Positions 43,161 to 53,818 of a stretch of DNA of 64,000 nucleotides are shown here, piece by piece. Every line of letters starts with the position of its first letter. Position 1 is the stretch's first letter. The stretch covers positions 558,001 through 622,000 of the forward strand of contig WUJK01000003.1 in assembly GCA_011317545.1 (NCBI GenBank). The letters run 5' to 3'. The notes below the pieces were generated by a model, which was given only the letters and a program-made list of their open reading frames with translations, ran no database searches and was not told the origin of the DNA. A program made the translations under genes and the position numbers. This DNA comes from Coniella vitis. Lineage: Eukaryota > Ascomycota > Sordariomycetes > Diaporthales > Schizoparmaceae.

Positions 43161-46007
43161 ATGGCAGCAACTGTCGCACCCGACATGCCTCGTGAGGGCC
43201 GTGTTCACAATCCGCGTCATCTCTCGCTATCACTGGGAGGCATGTTGAAGCTAGAAGAAACTGTCAAACCGACAGACGCATCCACTTCGTCTCAAAGCCC
43301 GCCGCCAAACCCACCCTTCGTTTTCCCATCCAGACCAATGGCCGCTTCCACACCCCGAGCCAATGGACGACGGCCAAGATCCGTGATCGATATACCTAGT
43401 CAAGCACTGGGACTTAGTGGAAACACCAGTCCGAGACAAGCCTGCTCATCCGAACTGCCAGCCTTTTCATTTAATCCCGGTGCGGGCCTCTCGCCCTCAC
43501 TCTCGTCTGCCAAGGCTGGCGACGACCTGCTGAGCCCCCCACGATCTCCAAGACTTTCACCATCAAGAGCTGGACAAGGGCACAAACGTGGAGGTAGCGA
43601 GTTCGTGGGAGGCGAGTATCGGTCTGGAAGTGCGAGAATGGAACTTCTGGATTATAGCCCGACAAGACCAGAGACTGTTTTGACATCGCCTCAATCCGAA
43701 CCCACGCGGCGGGGCCCTGCGCACAGGCATGCCCACCGGCGCTCTGCCGCCATGTCTAGCCATGACCTTAACAGTGTTCTCGGACTTAATTTACCAAAGA
43801 ATCCCGGGGAGGTCTCCAGAGGCAGCAGTGCACCATCCAGCCCCTCTGGTCCAGAACTCAACAAGCATTTTTCATTTCCCTTGCTGCGGCCTGCCGATGT
43901 GCAACAGCAAAGCGCAAAAACCGTTGCATCGCAACCTGGTGGAGCTTCGCCAGTGAAAGCACAGGCCTCACCCACTACAGTGAGCGAGCCAACCTCAGCC
44001 GACCGCAAATCCTTTGGGAAAGCCAGGGTTGGGTTCTCCGACACATTGGAATTTATTCCTCGTCCTCTATCACTGGTGTCCAGTGACACATCCAGCACTG
44101 CAACAGTACGACCTGGTCATTCCGTCTCGGGCAGCATCTCGTCAATGATCTCCATCTCAAACTCTATCATATTCGAGGAATCTATGCCTCTGGAAGCAAC
44201 TCCTTCGCAGGCCGGATCAGAGTCTCGTCCTAGCACCGCGGGAGCTGTTTTGGACCGGAATCAGACCCAAGCGGAACCAGGTTCCGATGCTAGCCGCCAA
44301 CGGAGAGGCTCCATGCCCTTGCTCACGGATATCTCACTCTCCGCTCCGGGGCCCTCGTCAGCAGAGCCTAGCCCGAGTAGATACTCGAAGAAGTGGTCGC
44401 TGTTCAATTTCGACCAAAAACCTGGATCGAGCTCGCCCTCAAAGTCACGCCCCTCTAGCCTCAATTCTGGAGATGCGACCAAGGAAGGCGATTCAGCCCC
44501 CCCTTCTTCCGACGCACGGAAGAACGGTGAGACTGGGGAATTCGCTGGTGCCACGGCGAAGGTGGCCAAGAAGTCTGGGAAGAAGCAGAGAAAGGTCAAG
44601 AAATGGGCAGGCTCGATACTCATCAGGCCCAACCACCATAGAAAGGGCAAAAAGGCCGTTCGTCGGGGCCCTACGCCTCCTCCACCACGGCACACTTCCG
44701 AAGATGACGAGGACAATGCCTCGGACTCTGCTGACACGAAGAGCGAGCCCTCAATGCCTACTGTCATGATTACTGAATTGGATGATCAGTTTCATGGAGG
44801 TGTCGAATCATGGAAACCTCCGCGACCCTTCACCGACGACGACACATCTTTCCCCATGATTGACCTAGACGCTGCTCTCGGGCCTTTCAACACACCTCTG
44901 CCGCGCAACCCTGAATGGGAAGCGGCTCAAAAGGCTGGTGGTTTGATGAGGCGGCAATTGCATAGCGCCGCTGGTATGAGCCGATTCTCAGGACCTGGTG
45001 GACATTATGTCCATCACCAGCGTGCGCAAAGCTCTCCTGAAATGCCGCCCTTCGAGTTCCGTCGCGGAATGAACAGATTTGGCAGCAGCTCGACTATGGC
45101 GGATGTGTTTGAAGAAGACGAGGAGGGTGACTCTGAAGGTGCCGACGACAGCGGATCCTCGACGCCTCAGCCCGAATCTGTCGGTATCAGAGATAGCGAG
45201 GCTTCCAGCATCTGCGATTACTCCTCTGCGCGCCTTTCAGCAGAGAGGTTGACTGACATCGATGAGCCAAGAGCATCACAGCGAAAACATTGCGACCTGG
45301 AAAAAAGCATGCCGCAACGAGCAGGCAGCGTCAAATCCGTGGGTTCTCTCAGCTCCATTCAGGAGCAGGTCATTGAAGAAGAGTCTTGTTCGCCCTCGTT
45401 TAGAACTGTGGAGTTTGGTGGTCCAATTCAGCAGCGTCTCCTGAGTGCTCCCGACTCGCCAATGTCATCTCCGGTCAGTCCACGAGCGCCATTGGAAAGC
45501 AGCTCGTCTCAGACTACAGCGTCCTCTTTGGCACCCATCAGTCCCTACTCAACCACTCCGTCTTCCATGCCTTCGCCCCGATCACCATTCTACGACAGCA
45601 ACATTATATCTACAGCACCGTCATCAGCCACGGACGATAGCTTCCAATCGCTGCTCATGGGTGAGCCTGGTCCTGAAGTGCGAAAGTCTCTTGATGTTCC
45701 TTCCCTTGCGAGCAGCCACTCAACACAACCCAGAGAGAACTTGTTTGCTCAGCAAGCAGCACAATTGAATCGACCTCTTGCTCCTGGAGAACGACCTGCT
45801 TCATTCAGCATGATTGGCTTTGGGGGCCGAAGAGGCAGCTTGGCAAGTCTGAGCCGGCTTATCAGCAGCTCCCATGGAGAACGAAGCAAACTATCGCTGG
45901 AAGTGTCATTCAATGATTCTGACCAGAAGGCGAAGGAAATCAAGCCGAAACGGCGCCTCAGTCGAATGGTCCAATTTTGGAAAACGAAGGAGAATAAGCG
46001 GGCATGA
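43161..46007 (+). CDS. large Ser/Pro-rich protein (fungal family labelled 'cell wall proline-rich'), 948 aa
   Basis: One uninterrupted ORF. The protein is dominated by Ser and Pro with many SP/TP and RRxS phospho-site-like motifs. Conserved-looking islands are HNPRHLSLSLGGMLKLEE (16-33), HRHAHRRSAAMSSHDL (188-203), the basic stretch AKKSGKKQRKVKKWAGS (near 468-485) with ILIRPNHHRKGKKA after it, SWKPPRPFTDDDTSFPMIDL (near 550), and the C-terminal RRGSLASLSRLISS with KRRLSRMVQFWKTKENKRA. Proteins of this layout are often named cell wall proline-rich in Aspergillus annotations, but I see no signal peptide, GPI signal or membrane segment, and the basic clusters look nuclear. A phospho-regulated intracellular protein is the better inference. 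The long gene-free, pyrimidine-rich upstream region fits a long leader. Confidence 0.88.
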   Translation: MAATVAPDMPREGRVHNPRHLSLSLGGMLKLEETVKPTDASTSSQSPPPNPPFVFPSRPMAASTPRANGRRPRSVIDIPSQALGLSGNTSPRQACSSELPAFSFNPGAGLSPSLSSAKAGDDLLSPPRSPRLSPSRAGQGHKRGGSEFVGGEYRSGSARMELLDYSPTRPETVLTSPQSEPTRRGPAHRHAHRRSAAMSSHDLNSVLGLNLPKNPGEVSRGSSAPSSPSGPELNKHFSFPLLRPADVQQQSAKTVASQPGGASPVKAQASPTTVSEPTSADRKSFGKARVGFSDTLEFIPRPLSLVSSDTSSTATVRPGHSVSGSISSMISISNSIIFEESMPLEATPSQAGSESRPSTAGAVLDRNQTQAEPGSDASRQRRGSMPLLTDISLSAPGPSSAEPSPSRYSKKWSLFNFDQKPGSSSPSKSRPSSLNSGDATKEGDSAPPSSDARKNGETGEFAGATAKVAKKSGKKQRKVKKWAGSILIRPNHHRKGKKAVRRGPTPPPPRHTSEDDEDNASDSADTKSEPSMPTVMITELDDQFHGGVESWKPPRPFTDDDTSFPMIDLDAALGPFNTPLPRNPEWEAAQKAGGLMRRQLHSAAGMSRFSGPGGHYVHHQRAQSSPEMPPFEFRRGMNRFGSSSTMADVFEEDEEGDSEGADDSGSSTPQPESVGIRDSEASSICDYSSARLSAERLTDIDEPRASQRKHCDLEKSMPQRAGSVKSVGSLSSIQEQVIEEESCSPSFRTVEFGGPIQQRLLSAPDSPMSSPVSPRAPLESSSSQTTASSLAPISPYSTTPSSMPSPRSPFYDSNIISTAPSSATDDSFQSLLMGEPGPEVRKSLDVPSLASSHSTQPRENLFAQQAAQLNRPLAPGERPASFSMIGFGGRRGSLASLSRLISSSHGERSKLSLEVSFNDSDQKAKEIKPKRRLSRMVQFWKTKENKRA

Positions 46008-46212
46008 AGACTACTTCTGATTTCGATCAAGCAACGGGTGCTTTGAGAGGCCGAAAGTTGCAGTGTCTCATACACTTGATGAACTCGGCGTTTTATTTTT
46101 ATCAGCAGCGAATGCAATATTAGCACAAGGAAAGGAAGGGAGTTTGTATGCTAGCCAGCTCTTACACAATCTGATTCCTCGACAACCCAAGATCATCAAC
46201 TATAAAAAACAA

Positions 46213-46222
46213 GGGGGGGGGG
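46213..46222 (+). repeat. G10 homopolymer
   Basis: Run of ten G shortly after the stop codon at 46007, probably within or just after the 3' UTR. Confidence 0.85.
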
Positions 46223-47295
46223 TGTTCTTGATCTGGGCACGGTTTATGACTACCGATCCATATCGCAACAAGAAGCATATGGTCCAAATACCAAAACAAA
46301 ACAAAAAAACAATTCGATTCTACCTTCAGACTTTTGACACCAGGTTCACGCAACTCTTTGGGGAACGAAACGGGCAATTTGGGCAAATGGCCGCCGTCCG
46401 CGATGAAAGTTATCATCACGCCGAAAAGCAGTGCTGAGGTCGACTGGGGAAAGAGAGGCTCTCGAACAAGTAGCAAAGATGCACGTACCTGCCAATGCGC
46501 CGTCCGCAAGCTCGTCTCGCTTATTGACTTGCCGATCGATTGTTGTGGAGATCATCATCATTATCATCGCCATCCCTGGTTTCCCATGTGCGACGCGTGC
46601 CTTTATTTAGACATGAGGAGGGCGACAATTTACGAGGTCAGAGCTTGGCGCACACGCCAAGATATTTATGTAGAGCACAGAATAATGAATTGACGCCTAA
46701 CACACTTCTTGTCACGAAGGAGACCCACGTCGGTACCATCTTTTGCTTCTGGGAGAATGAGAGAAAAAGAGTTTACTATTTGTGAGTTACTGACTGCCTA
46801 TATGAAAAAGGCAGTCACTGCACACCTGTTTTGGGATCATGGTCGTTGCATTGTTCTCCGTCTTGAAAATACACACCACACAGAACATAATACAGTATAG
46901 TATTTACTTTACTTCCCACAAACGGAGGTCCATTTCCTCCTTGTGCTTTGGGTTCAGGGAAAGTATAAGCAAGCGAACGAGGTCCAACGGACTGTGATCC
47001 TGGGGAGAAGAAGGGGGAATCCAAATTTTGAATTGATCTGATATGTACCACACAGCCTTTTGGTACCGCTCGCAAAAGACCACACCATTAGAATACCGTG
47101 CATACGAAAGTACGAGGATACCTGGAAAGTGCAGTACGTGGCGCAAAGATTCCGTACAGTACCAAGGACACAGAGACTTGCGAAGGGACCATTCCTGGGC
47201 CTGTGTTTCAGGCAATTAATATGCTGGTCTGTGAATATATATACTTGAACGGCAAAATGCATGCACCAGCCAGCTACCAGCCAGACAGAAAGAAA

Positions 47296-47330
47296 CACAC
47301 ACTCTACACACACACACACACAACACACAC
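47296..47330 (+). repeat. (CA)n microsatellite, imperfect
   Basis: CA repeats in two blocks, interrupted by CTA and AA. Confidence 0.85.
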
Positions 47331-47881
47331 GAGCGCGCGTCGAATTCAGGGGTCCCGTTTAAGAATGGCTGTACATGCAACGGAGGGTCGGGTTTCATAT
47401 TGTGTAGAGATAGACCCCCTTAACCCCTAGCTTTTTGATGAATTGCTAGAGACAGACCCCAGCCCTTGCATATCTGTCTGGACGTTTTATCAACCCGGAT
47501 GCGGGTGGACCCCCCCCCCAGTCCCCGCTGCCCCCGTCTCCTCGGCATCCCGTGTGTCTGGCCTCGGCTGGGGAAGGGAACTCAATCTACGGTGGCAAGG
47601 CGGTACCTGGCTGCCTGGGGAGTCAGCGCTCACCAACCGCCGGGCTTGTGGCATCAGTGCAGCAGCGCAGCCATGCCCATGTATACTTTGTATATAGCTT
47701 TTGGGAGGTTTTGGTTTTAGCAACCATCAAGAAGATCAGACAGAATCCCTCCCAAAAAGGCCGCTTATTAATACGAAAAACGAATCAAAGAGCAAAAGAA
47801 GAAGAAAGACAGAGAGAGACGCACACAACACGAACCTCGTCGTCCCAAACCAAATACTTCACTGTCGAGCACGACAAGACA

Positions 47882-48561
47882 ATGTCGGGCGCTTCGTCAC
47901 GCAGCGCAACCAAGCGGCTCATACGAGAGCTCGATACCTGGCGAAGCGAAGCACCGGATGAGAAGGGCATTGAGCGGCTAGGGCCGATTGACGAGAGCGA
48001 CTTGTTGACATGGGAGGCTGTGATTAATGGTCAGGGCGTTGGCGGAGGTTATGACTGTAGGTTGTTATTACGCACCCATGCACACCCAACCCCCCAAACT
48101 GATATTGCCTGGCTCTGTCTCGACCATCATCCCTTCTCTCCACTAGATAGGCCTCACCCTGGAGATACCAAACCAAAAAGAAAAAAAAAGGCTAACCTCC
48201 AACCTCTACCTCGTCGGTTTTGCATGGCACAACAGCAGGCCGTTGGCTCCTCTCCATCCTGCTACCTACCAATTATCCCCTCTCGCCACCCCAGATCCGC
48301 TTCATCACGCCCATAGTGCACCCAAACATCAGCCTGGACACGGGCGAAATCTGCCTCGACCTACTCAAGGACGCCTGGACGCCCGCCTACAGCGTGCTCG
48401 AAACGGTGCGCGCCGTCCGCAACGGCCTGCTACCTTACCCGGAGGTGGACTCGCCTCTCAACGTTGACGCTGCTGCTCTCTTGCGCAGTGGCGATGTCCT
48501 TGGGGCAAGTCGGTTGGTGGAGCTGTGGTGTATCGAGGGGGGCAGGTATGATGGGCTCTGA
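47882..48561 (+). CDS. PEX4: peroxisomal ubiquitin-conjugating enzyme Pex4, 166 aa
   Basis: Two exons: 47882-48056 and 48236-48561 (179-nt intron, donor GTAGGT, acceptor CAACAG). The join gives GGGYDSGRWLLSILLPTNYP, restoring the E2 fold. Key features: N-terminal helix (KRLIRELDTW), the Pro-rich loop LPTNYPLSPPQIRF, HPN at 87-89, active-site Cys98 in TGEICLDLLKDAWTPAYS, and the Pex4-type end VDSPLNVDAAALLRSGD. Pex4 is the E2 at the peroxisome membrane, anchored by Pex22, that monoubiquitinates the cysteine of Pex5 for receptor recycling. The DSPLNVD block after the active site separates Pex4 from most other E2s. It converges on mnn9. Another AG in the intron would insert sequence with no E2 similarity and was not used. 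Confidence 0.9.
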
Positions 48562-49337
48562 TTGTACTTGGAGCTCCCTATAGATTTCGGGGGCATAGAA
48601 AGCGAGTATCCAGATCTAAGTAGGTGTCTATTAGATACTTGAAATCAAGGTAGCATCCGATTTGAGAGCCTTACGGGAGCAATAAGATTTGTTATTGCAT
48701 AGCATTTTGATTTAATTCTTGAAATGGGAATTCTGGTTGGAGCATTGCGAGGCCAGACTTACGAAACAACGAATGAAACAAGCCTCGCATTGTCAAAAAT
48801 GGTTCTCGTGACCTGTTAATCGAGAGAGGAGCACCTAATGCCGTTTGCACCGTCCGCCCCTCTGTGTCTCAAGGTGTGTATATTTGTGTATTTCAAAAGT
48901 CAATCGCGCCTGCGGCTTCTTCTTGTTTCCCCGTATATACCATCCATGCAAGCATTTAATTTTTCCGATCATTGTCTTGAGGTGCTGCACTTGCATTTAC
49001 CGAACAGGGTGCCCTATTGGCTCTGCCCTGATTTACTGCTCCGCGCAATTATTGGTGAATAAGAGTGCAAATGCATGCGCCTCCAGCTCCCCCGTAACCT
49101 TATCAAGTCGATGTAGAGTGTAGACAAGTCGTTGAGGGCTCCTTGGAAACAAGAGATTATCCGCTAGCTCAACCACGCCCTCCGTGTCAGACTGTTGTAG
49201 AGATTCGGTAATCCATGGCTGAGAAATATGTTTGGTTTTCTCCTTGCAGGTTAATGTGGCAGCGAAGGCCAACCAAAACAAACATGTTTGCATGAAAATA
49301 TAGCGCTCTTGTGGCTCCAGACTGGTCTTCTCGGGTA
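48562..49337. other. convergent intergenic region, PEX4 / MNN9
   Basis: About 0.78 kb that must hold both 3' UTRs. No gene or repeat was recognised. Confidence 0.6.
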
Positions 49338-50550
49338 TCATTCATTGTAGTGGTAGACCTGCACAAAAGAGATCGTTAGCAACAGTCACTCCATCTATAC
49401 ATGTCCAGCGTAAAGACGGTACGCTACTCACAAGGTAATTTGGCAATCCAGTTGAGACCCAACCCAGACGTCTTGCCATCTTGGCGAAGCCCTCGGTCTC
49501 AATCAAGTGGTAAAATGCGAACGGAGGGAACATGGCACCGTCTCGGTGGACGTCAGCCTTGACTAGGACCGCCGCACCTCCAATACCGTCCAATTCGACC
49601 TCCATATGCCTGTCTGCCCGTTCATCATACATGTAAGCCATAAGAGCCCGAAAGGTTGCCATGTCGGAGTAGCCCTCTAGTAGAATATCGTCCTTGCCCA
49701 TCTTGGCAGCAAGCTCCTGGGCAGTTGGGCTGTCCTTCCAGTTGTTGAAATCATAAGGCCGCATATCCATGGCGCGCTTGTCAGAGTCGTAGTATTTCTG
49801 AAAGCAGTTGGGGACAACAATCGGCTTATCATGCATGGCAAGATCTTGGATAAGGTTTGGAGGCGTCTCAACGATGTCAGCGTCAAGCCAGAGGACCCAT
49901 GACACTGACGGGCCTAATGTCGTGAATAGCAGCGAGTTTCGCGCTTTGGACATGGCTGCGCGGCGTGGCTTTTGGTTTTGCATTTTATGTCTTTCGCTCT
50001 CATCCTGGGATGCCAATGGCGGATCGAAATCCTGCCTCAGGATTATGATGCTCTTGAAACGATCCTTCTCTGCAGCAGTCTTTTGTGTTCTTGATATCTG
50101 CGCCTGCAAAAGCGAGGTCGCTTCGTTTCCTTCTTTGTTCTTGGGCAAGATGAAGCCTAGTGTTATAAGCTGATGTGGGTACGTGAGCCTCATCAAATTG
50201 TCCCAGTACTCTTGGTAGAAGCGCGCCATCGGAGTAAGAATCAGCACATTTTCATTGTTTTCGATGGGATTTGCCGATATCGTGACATTGTTGAGATTGT
50301 AGTGAATGACAGGAGGCGGAGCGGTCTTGCCATTCTTGTTGGCCTTTGGCTTGCGAAAGGGCGACGTCGGTGGAGACAGCGGGTGGGAGGCCACGACGGG
50401 CTTCTTGACATGAGCGGACGAGATGCTGCCGCCAGAGGACACAGTTGGGCTCATGAGGAAGAAGAGTATGAAGAGGCAGAGGACGGTACCAATGACGAGA
50501 GTCACCGGATTCGTCTTCTTGAGACGCACAGGCCCCATAGGACGTGCCAT
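49338..50550 (-). CDS. MNN9: Mnn9, subunit of Golgi mannan polymerase (GT62 alpha-1,6-mannosyltransferase), 379 aa
   Basis: Two exons: 50550-49432 and a terminal 21-nt exon 49358-49338 that encodes VYHYNE and the stop. It is a type II Golgi protein: short basic N-terminus, one membrane anchor at about 16-33 (VTLVIGTVLCLFILFFLM), a Pro/Lys-rich stem, then the GT62 catalytic domain from about 100 (NVLILTPMARF). The metal-binding DxD is WLDADIVE (223-225). RPYDFNNWKDSPTAQELAAKMG, ILLEGYSDMATFRALMAYM, VELDGIGGAAVLVKADVHRDG and PFYHLIETEGF-type sequence follow. The ending GLPNYLVYHYNE identifies the Mnn9 branch rather than Anp1 or Van1. Mnn9 works in M-Pol I and II to start and extend the alpha-1,6-mannan backbone of N-glycans. 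It is head-to-head with alg12. Confidence 0.93.
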
Positions 50551-51507
50551 GATAGATGAAGAATGCTGTCAGCTCGTTCGTGGGCTCGATGTCGAGGGAG
50601 CAACAGGGCAGAGGCGATCTCTACTGAATTGTGCCAACTGGCGTATGGCGCACTAACGATCCATCAACGGTACCAATCGCTAGAATTACGCAGCATGCGA
50701 GAGGGAGAGAAAGATACTGTAGGACGCGTGTCGAGCTGCGAGAGGCGAGCTGGAGCAGCGGATTCGGACACGCAGAGGAAGGGCACTTGAAGTCGGCGGG
50801 CGATGCGTGCTGGAGAGGAGGGGCAGGCACTCGTGTTCGGACTGTCGCAATGTTAAACGGTGATGCCGTTGATAGCGGGAGTGACGAGGGGACACACAGA
50901 GGTGCGCTGAGCTCATCAGCTTCAGCAGCGGTGGGCGGCAGCGAGGGCAGCAGTCGAAAGAGAGAGGAATATGTTGATGCAACGGGAACTTGAGAATCTG
51001 AGTAGCACATGCAAGCAAGATATCCAGAACAGGGGGGTAAGAAGCGAGGTGGCAGTACGGAGCACGGCGTAGGTAGCCGTTAGCAGGCCTAAAGCAGCCA
51101 GCACTGCTAGGTGGCCCTAGGATGCCCTAGGATGCCCTGGCAGTCCTGGCAGCTGAGCGCAGTGGGGGTTGTTAGGCAGGGCAGGCGGTTTTCAGTGCAG
51201 CCGCCATAGCAGCAGCTTAGACCCCTGAACCCACTTGTGCCTTCTGCTTGTGCATCCCTTGCCTGCACCCGGCAGCTGTGCGCGCAGGGATGTGCCAGTG
51301 TGCATGCATCTATTGAATATCGACGATCGCTATGCGAGTCGACAACCCTTTTTTCGCACCGCGTGTCAACCTACTACATAGTATTACTTACCACACTTCG
51401 AACAGCACTTTGCTCGAGAGCTTGCTCAATCAAAGTCATCCCGCTTTGCCGTTCCGTCTCAAGCAAGGTGCTGCCACGTCATTCCATGTTATTGCTTCTG
51501 ACACAGG
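50551..51507. promoter_or_regulatory. shared divergent promoter region, MNN9 / ALG12
   Basis: 957 bp between the two start codons. It contains a 10-bp direct repeat GATGCCCTAG followed by a diverged unit (51121-51140) and a TACATAGTA 9-mer at 51375-51383, about 125 bp before the ALG12 start. Co-regulation of the two N-glycosylation genes is inferred from the arrangement only. Confidence 0.55.
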
Positions 51508-53512
51508 ATGAATCTCACTGGTAAGTCAAGCCTAGTCTCCCCTATTGAGATATGCCGCCATGGGCCAGCCAACTCAGCGAATGAATGAGGAACCACTGTT
51601 GCTAAAAGTCTGCCGTCTTGACCAGACTCTGCCCTCAATCTGCTTATTGTTGCAGTGGTGCTCCTGCACCTATCAGCGGCTCCCTACACCAAAGTCGAAG
51701 AGTCCTTCAACATACAGGCCACTCATGATATTCTCATCTATGGCGCTCCTGGCTTCTTTGCCTGGGGCCAGTCACGCTCAGCCCTTGCACAGAAGCTCTC
51801 TAGTTTTGATCACTCTGCCTTTCCTGGAGCTGTGCCTAGAACTTTCATAGGGCCGCTCATCTTGGCAGAATTCAGCCGTTATCTTATGCCTATCCTCGGT
51901 TTTCAGTATGCTCAGCTTATTGCAAGGGCACTGCTCGGCTTGTTCAATGCGTCAGCTTTGATATTCTTCAAAAACCAACTTCAAGCAGCATGTGGCCCAT
52001 CAGCTTCACGGTGGTATGCTGTTCTGCAGGCTAGCCAGTTCCATGTCATGTTCTATGCTTCGAGGACTCTGCCAAACATGTTTGCTTTTGGTTTGAGTGA
52101 GTGTTTGGCCTACAGTCCCGTTGACACATTTCAACGATACGTTTCTACGATTACGTGTGGAGGGGACCAGATTTGCTGACAAAACGATACCAGCGACATT
52201 TGCATTCGGTCTCCTGCTACCATCCAAGACCCCATCGAAGTCTCACAGCCGTATCAAGTTGTCGATAATGCTCTTCACTTTCTCTGCTGCCGTGTTCCGA
52301 TCCGAGGTGGCACTGCTGCTGGCCATCAATGCCTGCTGGCTGCTCATAGTCCCCATAGCCTCAATAGGTCAACTCATCCCACCCTTCGCAGCATCTTTCA
52401 TCCTGTCTCTGGCCCTGTCTGTTCCCGTGGACTCTTACTATTGGCAAAGGTACCTGTGGCCCGAGCTGTGGGGCTTTTACTACAATGTCGTCCAGGGTTC
52501 CTCTTCCAACTGGGGAACATCGCCCTGGTATTACTATTTAGCATCGGCTTTGCCTAAGCTGCTGCTGAACCCGTTGGCTATCGCTCTGATTGTGGCCTCT
52601 TTGTACTCTCCAGCAACAAACCGCATAGCACAGCGTCTGGTCATCCCCAATCTCGCGTTCGTGGCCATCTATTCCTTGCAACCGCACAAGGAGGCCCGCT
52701 TCATCTTCTATGTCGTGCCACCCCTCACAGCAGCCGCCGCACTCGGCGCCGCGAGTCTGACGACCACACCCAAGTCCAAGGATAAGTCTGAGAAGAGCAA
52801 TGACATTGCCCTTTCCAAGAAGCTCACAACACTGTTGCTCGCATTGTCTGTCCTGGGTACCTCCCTGGTTAGCGCAGGCATGCTTCTTGCCTCCAGTCTC
52901 AACTATCCCGGCGGTGAGGCTTTGGCAGCGCTCAAGGCGATCGTTCACAACGACCACATTGGCATTGCGCATCCGTCACTAGTGACAGTCCACGCTGACG
53001 TGCTCAGCTGCATGACAGGCGTGACACTCTTTGGCGTCGCAGGTGGAGACAATGTCCCAACGCGCCACAACTTTGCAGACGAGAGCGAGCTCATCGTCGC
53101 AGATACCTGCAGCTTAGACGAAGGTGAGCCGTCTGCCTGGCTGCTGCTCGACAAGACCGAGGATACGGGCGCCCTGCGTGCGCCAGACTTTTGGCTGCGC
53201 TTTGATTACCTAATTATGGAGGATGAAGCGGCCGTCAAGGGTGGGCAGTGGGAGATAATTGCTGTGGTCGAGGGCCTCGCTGGCACAGAAATCCTGCGAC
53301 CTGGCGTTGAGGCGCAGCAAGAAAAGCACGTAGGCGTGCGGCGCGTTGGCACTGCCGCTCGCTATGTTGCTCTACGAGACTGGGTTCGCCACTTGACAGG
53401 TGGATGGTGGGTTGGACCGCGGGTCGCGCCCAAGATTCACGTCATGAAGCGCGTCAAGGAGACCGCGTCTGAAGCTGACAGAACTGTCAAGGTGTCGGTG
53501 GCGGTTGCATAG
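51508..53512 (+). CDS. ALG12: Alg12, ER alpha-1,6-mannosyltransferase of lipid-linked oligosaccharide (GT22), 590 aa
   Basis: Three exons: 51508-51520, 51656-52096 and 52194-53512, all GT-AG and in frame. The conserved opening VLLHLSAAPYTKVEESFNIQ is followed by THDILIYG, and then many hydrophobic segments (for example ALLGLFNASALIFF, LLAINACWLLIVPIASIG, AASFILSLALSVPVDSYYW), with GT22 motifs WPELWGFYYNVVQGSSSNWG and SLQPHKEARFIFYVVPPL. Alg12 adds the eighth mannose (alpha-1,6) to Man7GlcNAc2-PP-dolichol in the ER lumen from dolichyl-phosphate mannose. The first exon, only 13 nt (MNLT plus one base), is preceded by an in-frame stop, so the start is fixed unless another upstream exon exists; relatives usually have a slightly longer N-terminus. 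The C-terminal 150 residues are soluble. Confidence 0.92.
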
Positions 53513-53818
53513 ACAGGAGCTGCTTCATCTTCGCGATATTAAATACAAACAGTCGAAATGAGCTGGTATTGAACAGATATTCTGGCTAGCACCTTCGGGT
53601 GAAGTCATGAAGAATAAGAGATGTTTCATGGCAGTATACCGTCACTGAGAGTGATTTGGACGGTCAATCTGCACAAAAGGATGGGGAAGAGCAGAGCAAA
53701 GAAAACATATCCTGATAGATAGTCCAAAAGGCATCTGCGCGGCGTTTGGGTTGGTGTGACTAATGACAATGCTATTTCTTTGAGTTACCTTGTATCGTAC
53801 TCTATAGTTTGCGATGTT
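53513..53818. other. convergent intergenic region, ALG12 / hxB
   Basis: 306 bp between two stop codons of converging genes, the tightest spacing in the window; overlapping 3' UTRs are likely. Nothing else is visible. Confidence 0.6.

Larger units (their letters stand above)
46008..47881. other. 1.9 kb intergenic region, Ser/Pro-rich gene / PEX4
   Basis: It includes a G10 run (46213-46222), a (CA)n patch and a C10 run (47510-47519). No gene was supported. The last few hundred bases, A-rich on the plus strand near 47760-47880, are the PEX4 promoter and leader; the PEX4 frame stays open upstream to 47552 but without conserved sequence. Confidence 0.55.

Noticed and set aside
48149..48187. GLTLEIPNQKEKK-like string inside the PEX4 intron, resembling an E2 beta strand
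   Set aside because: Using it as an exon does not connect in frame to GRWLLSI and would duplicate a strand already encoded by the second exon.
13522..51152. 16-bp string CCTGGCAGTCCTGGCA present at about 13522 and 51137
   Set aside because: A chance pair of this length is about as likely as not in 64 kb, and the string is itself a short direct repeat. Not evidence of a repeat family.
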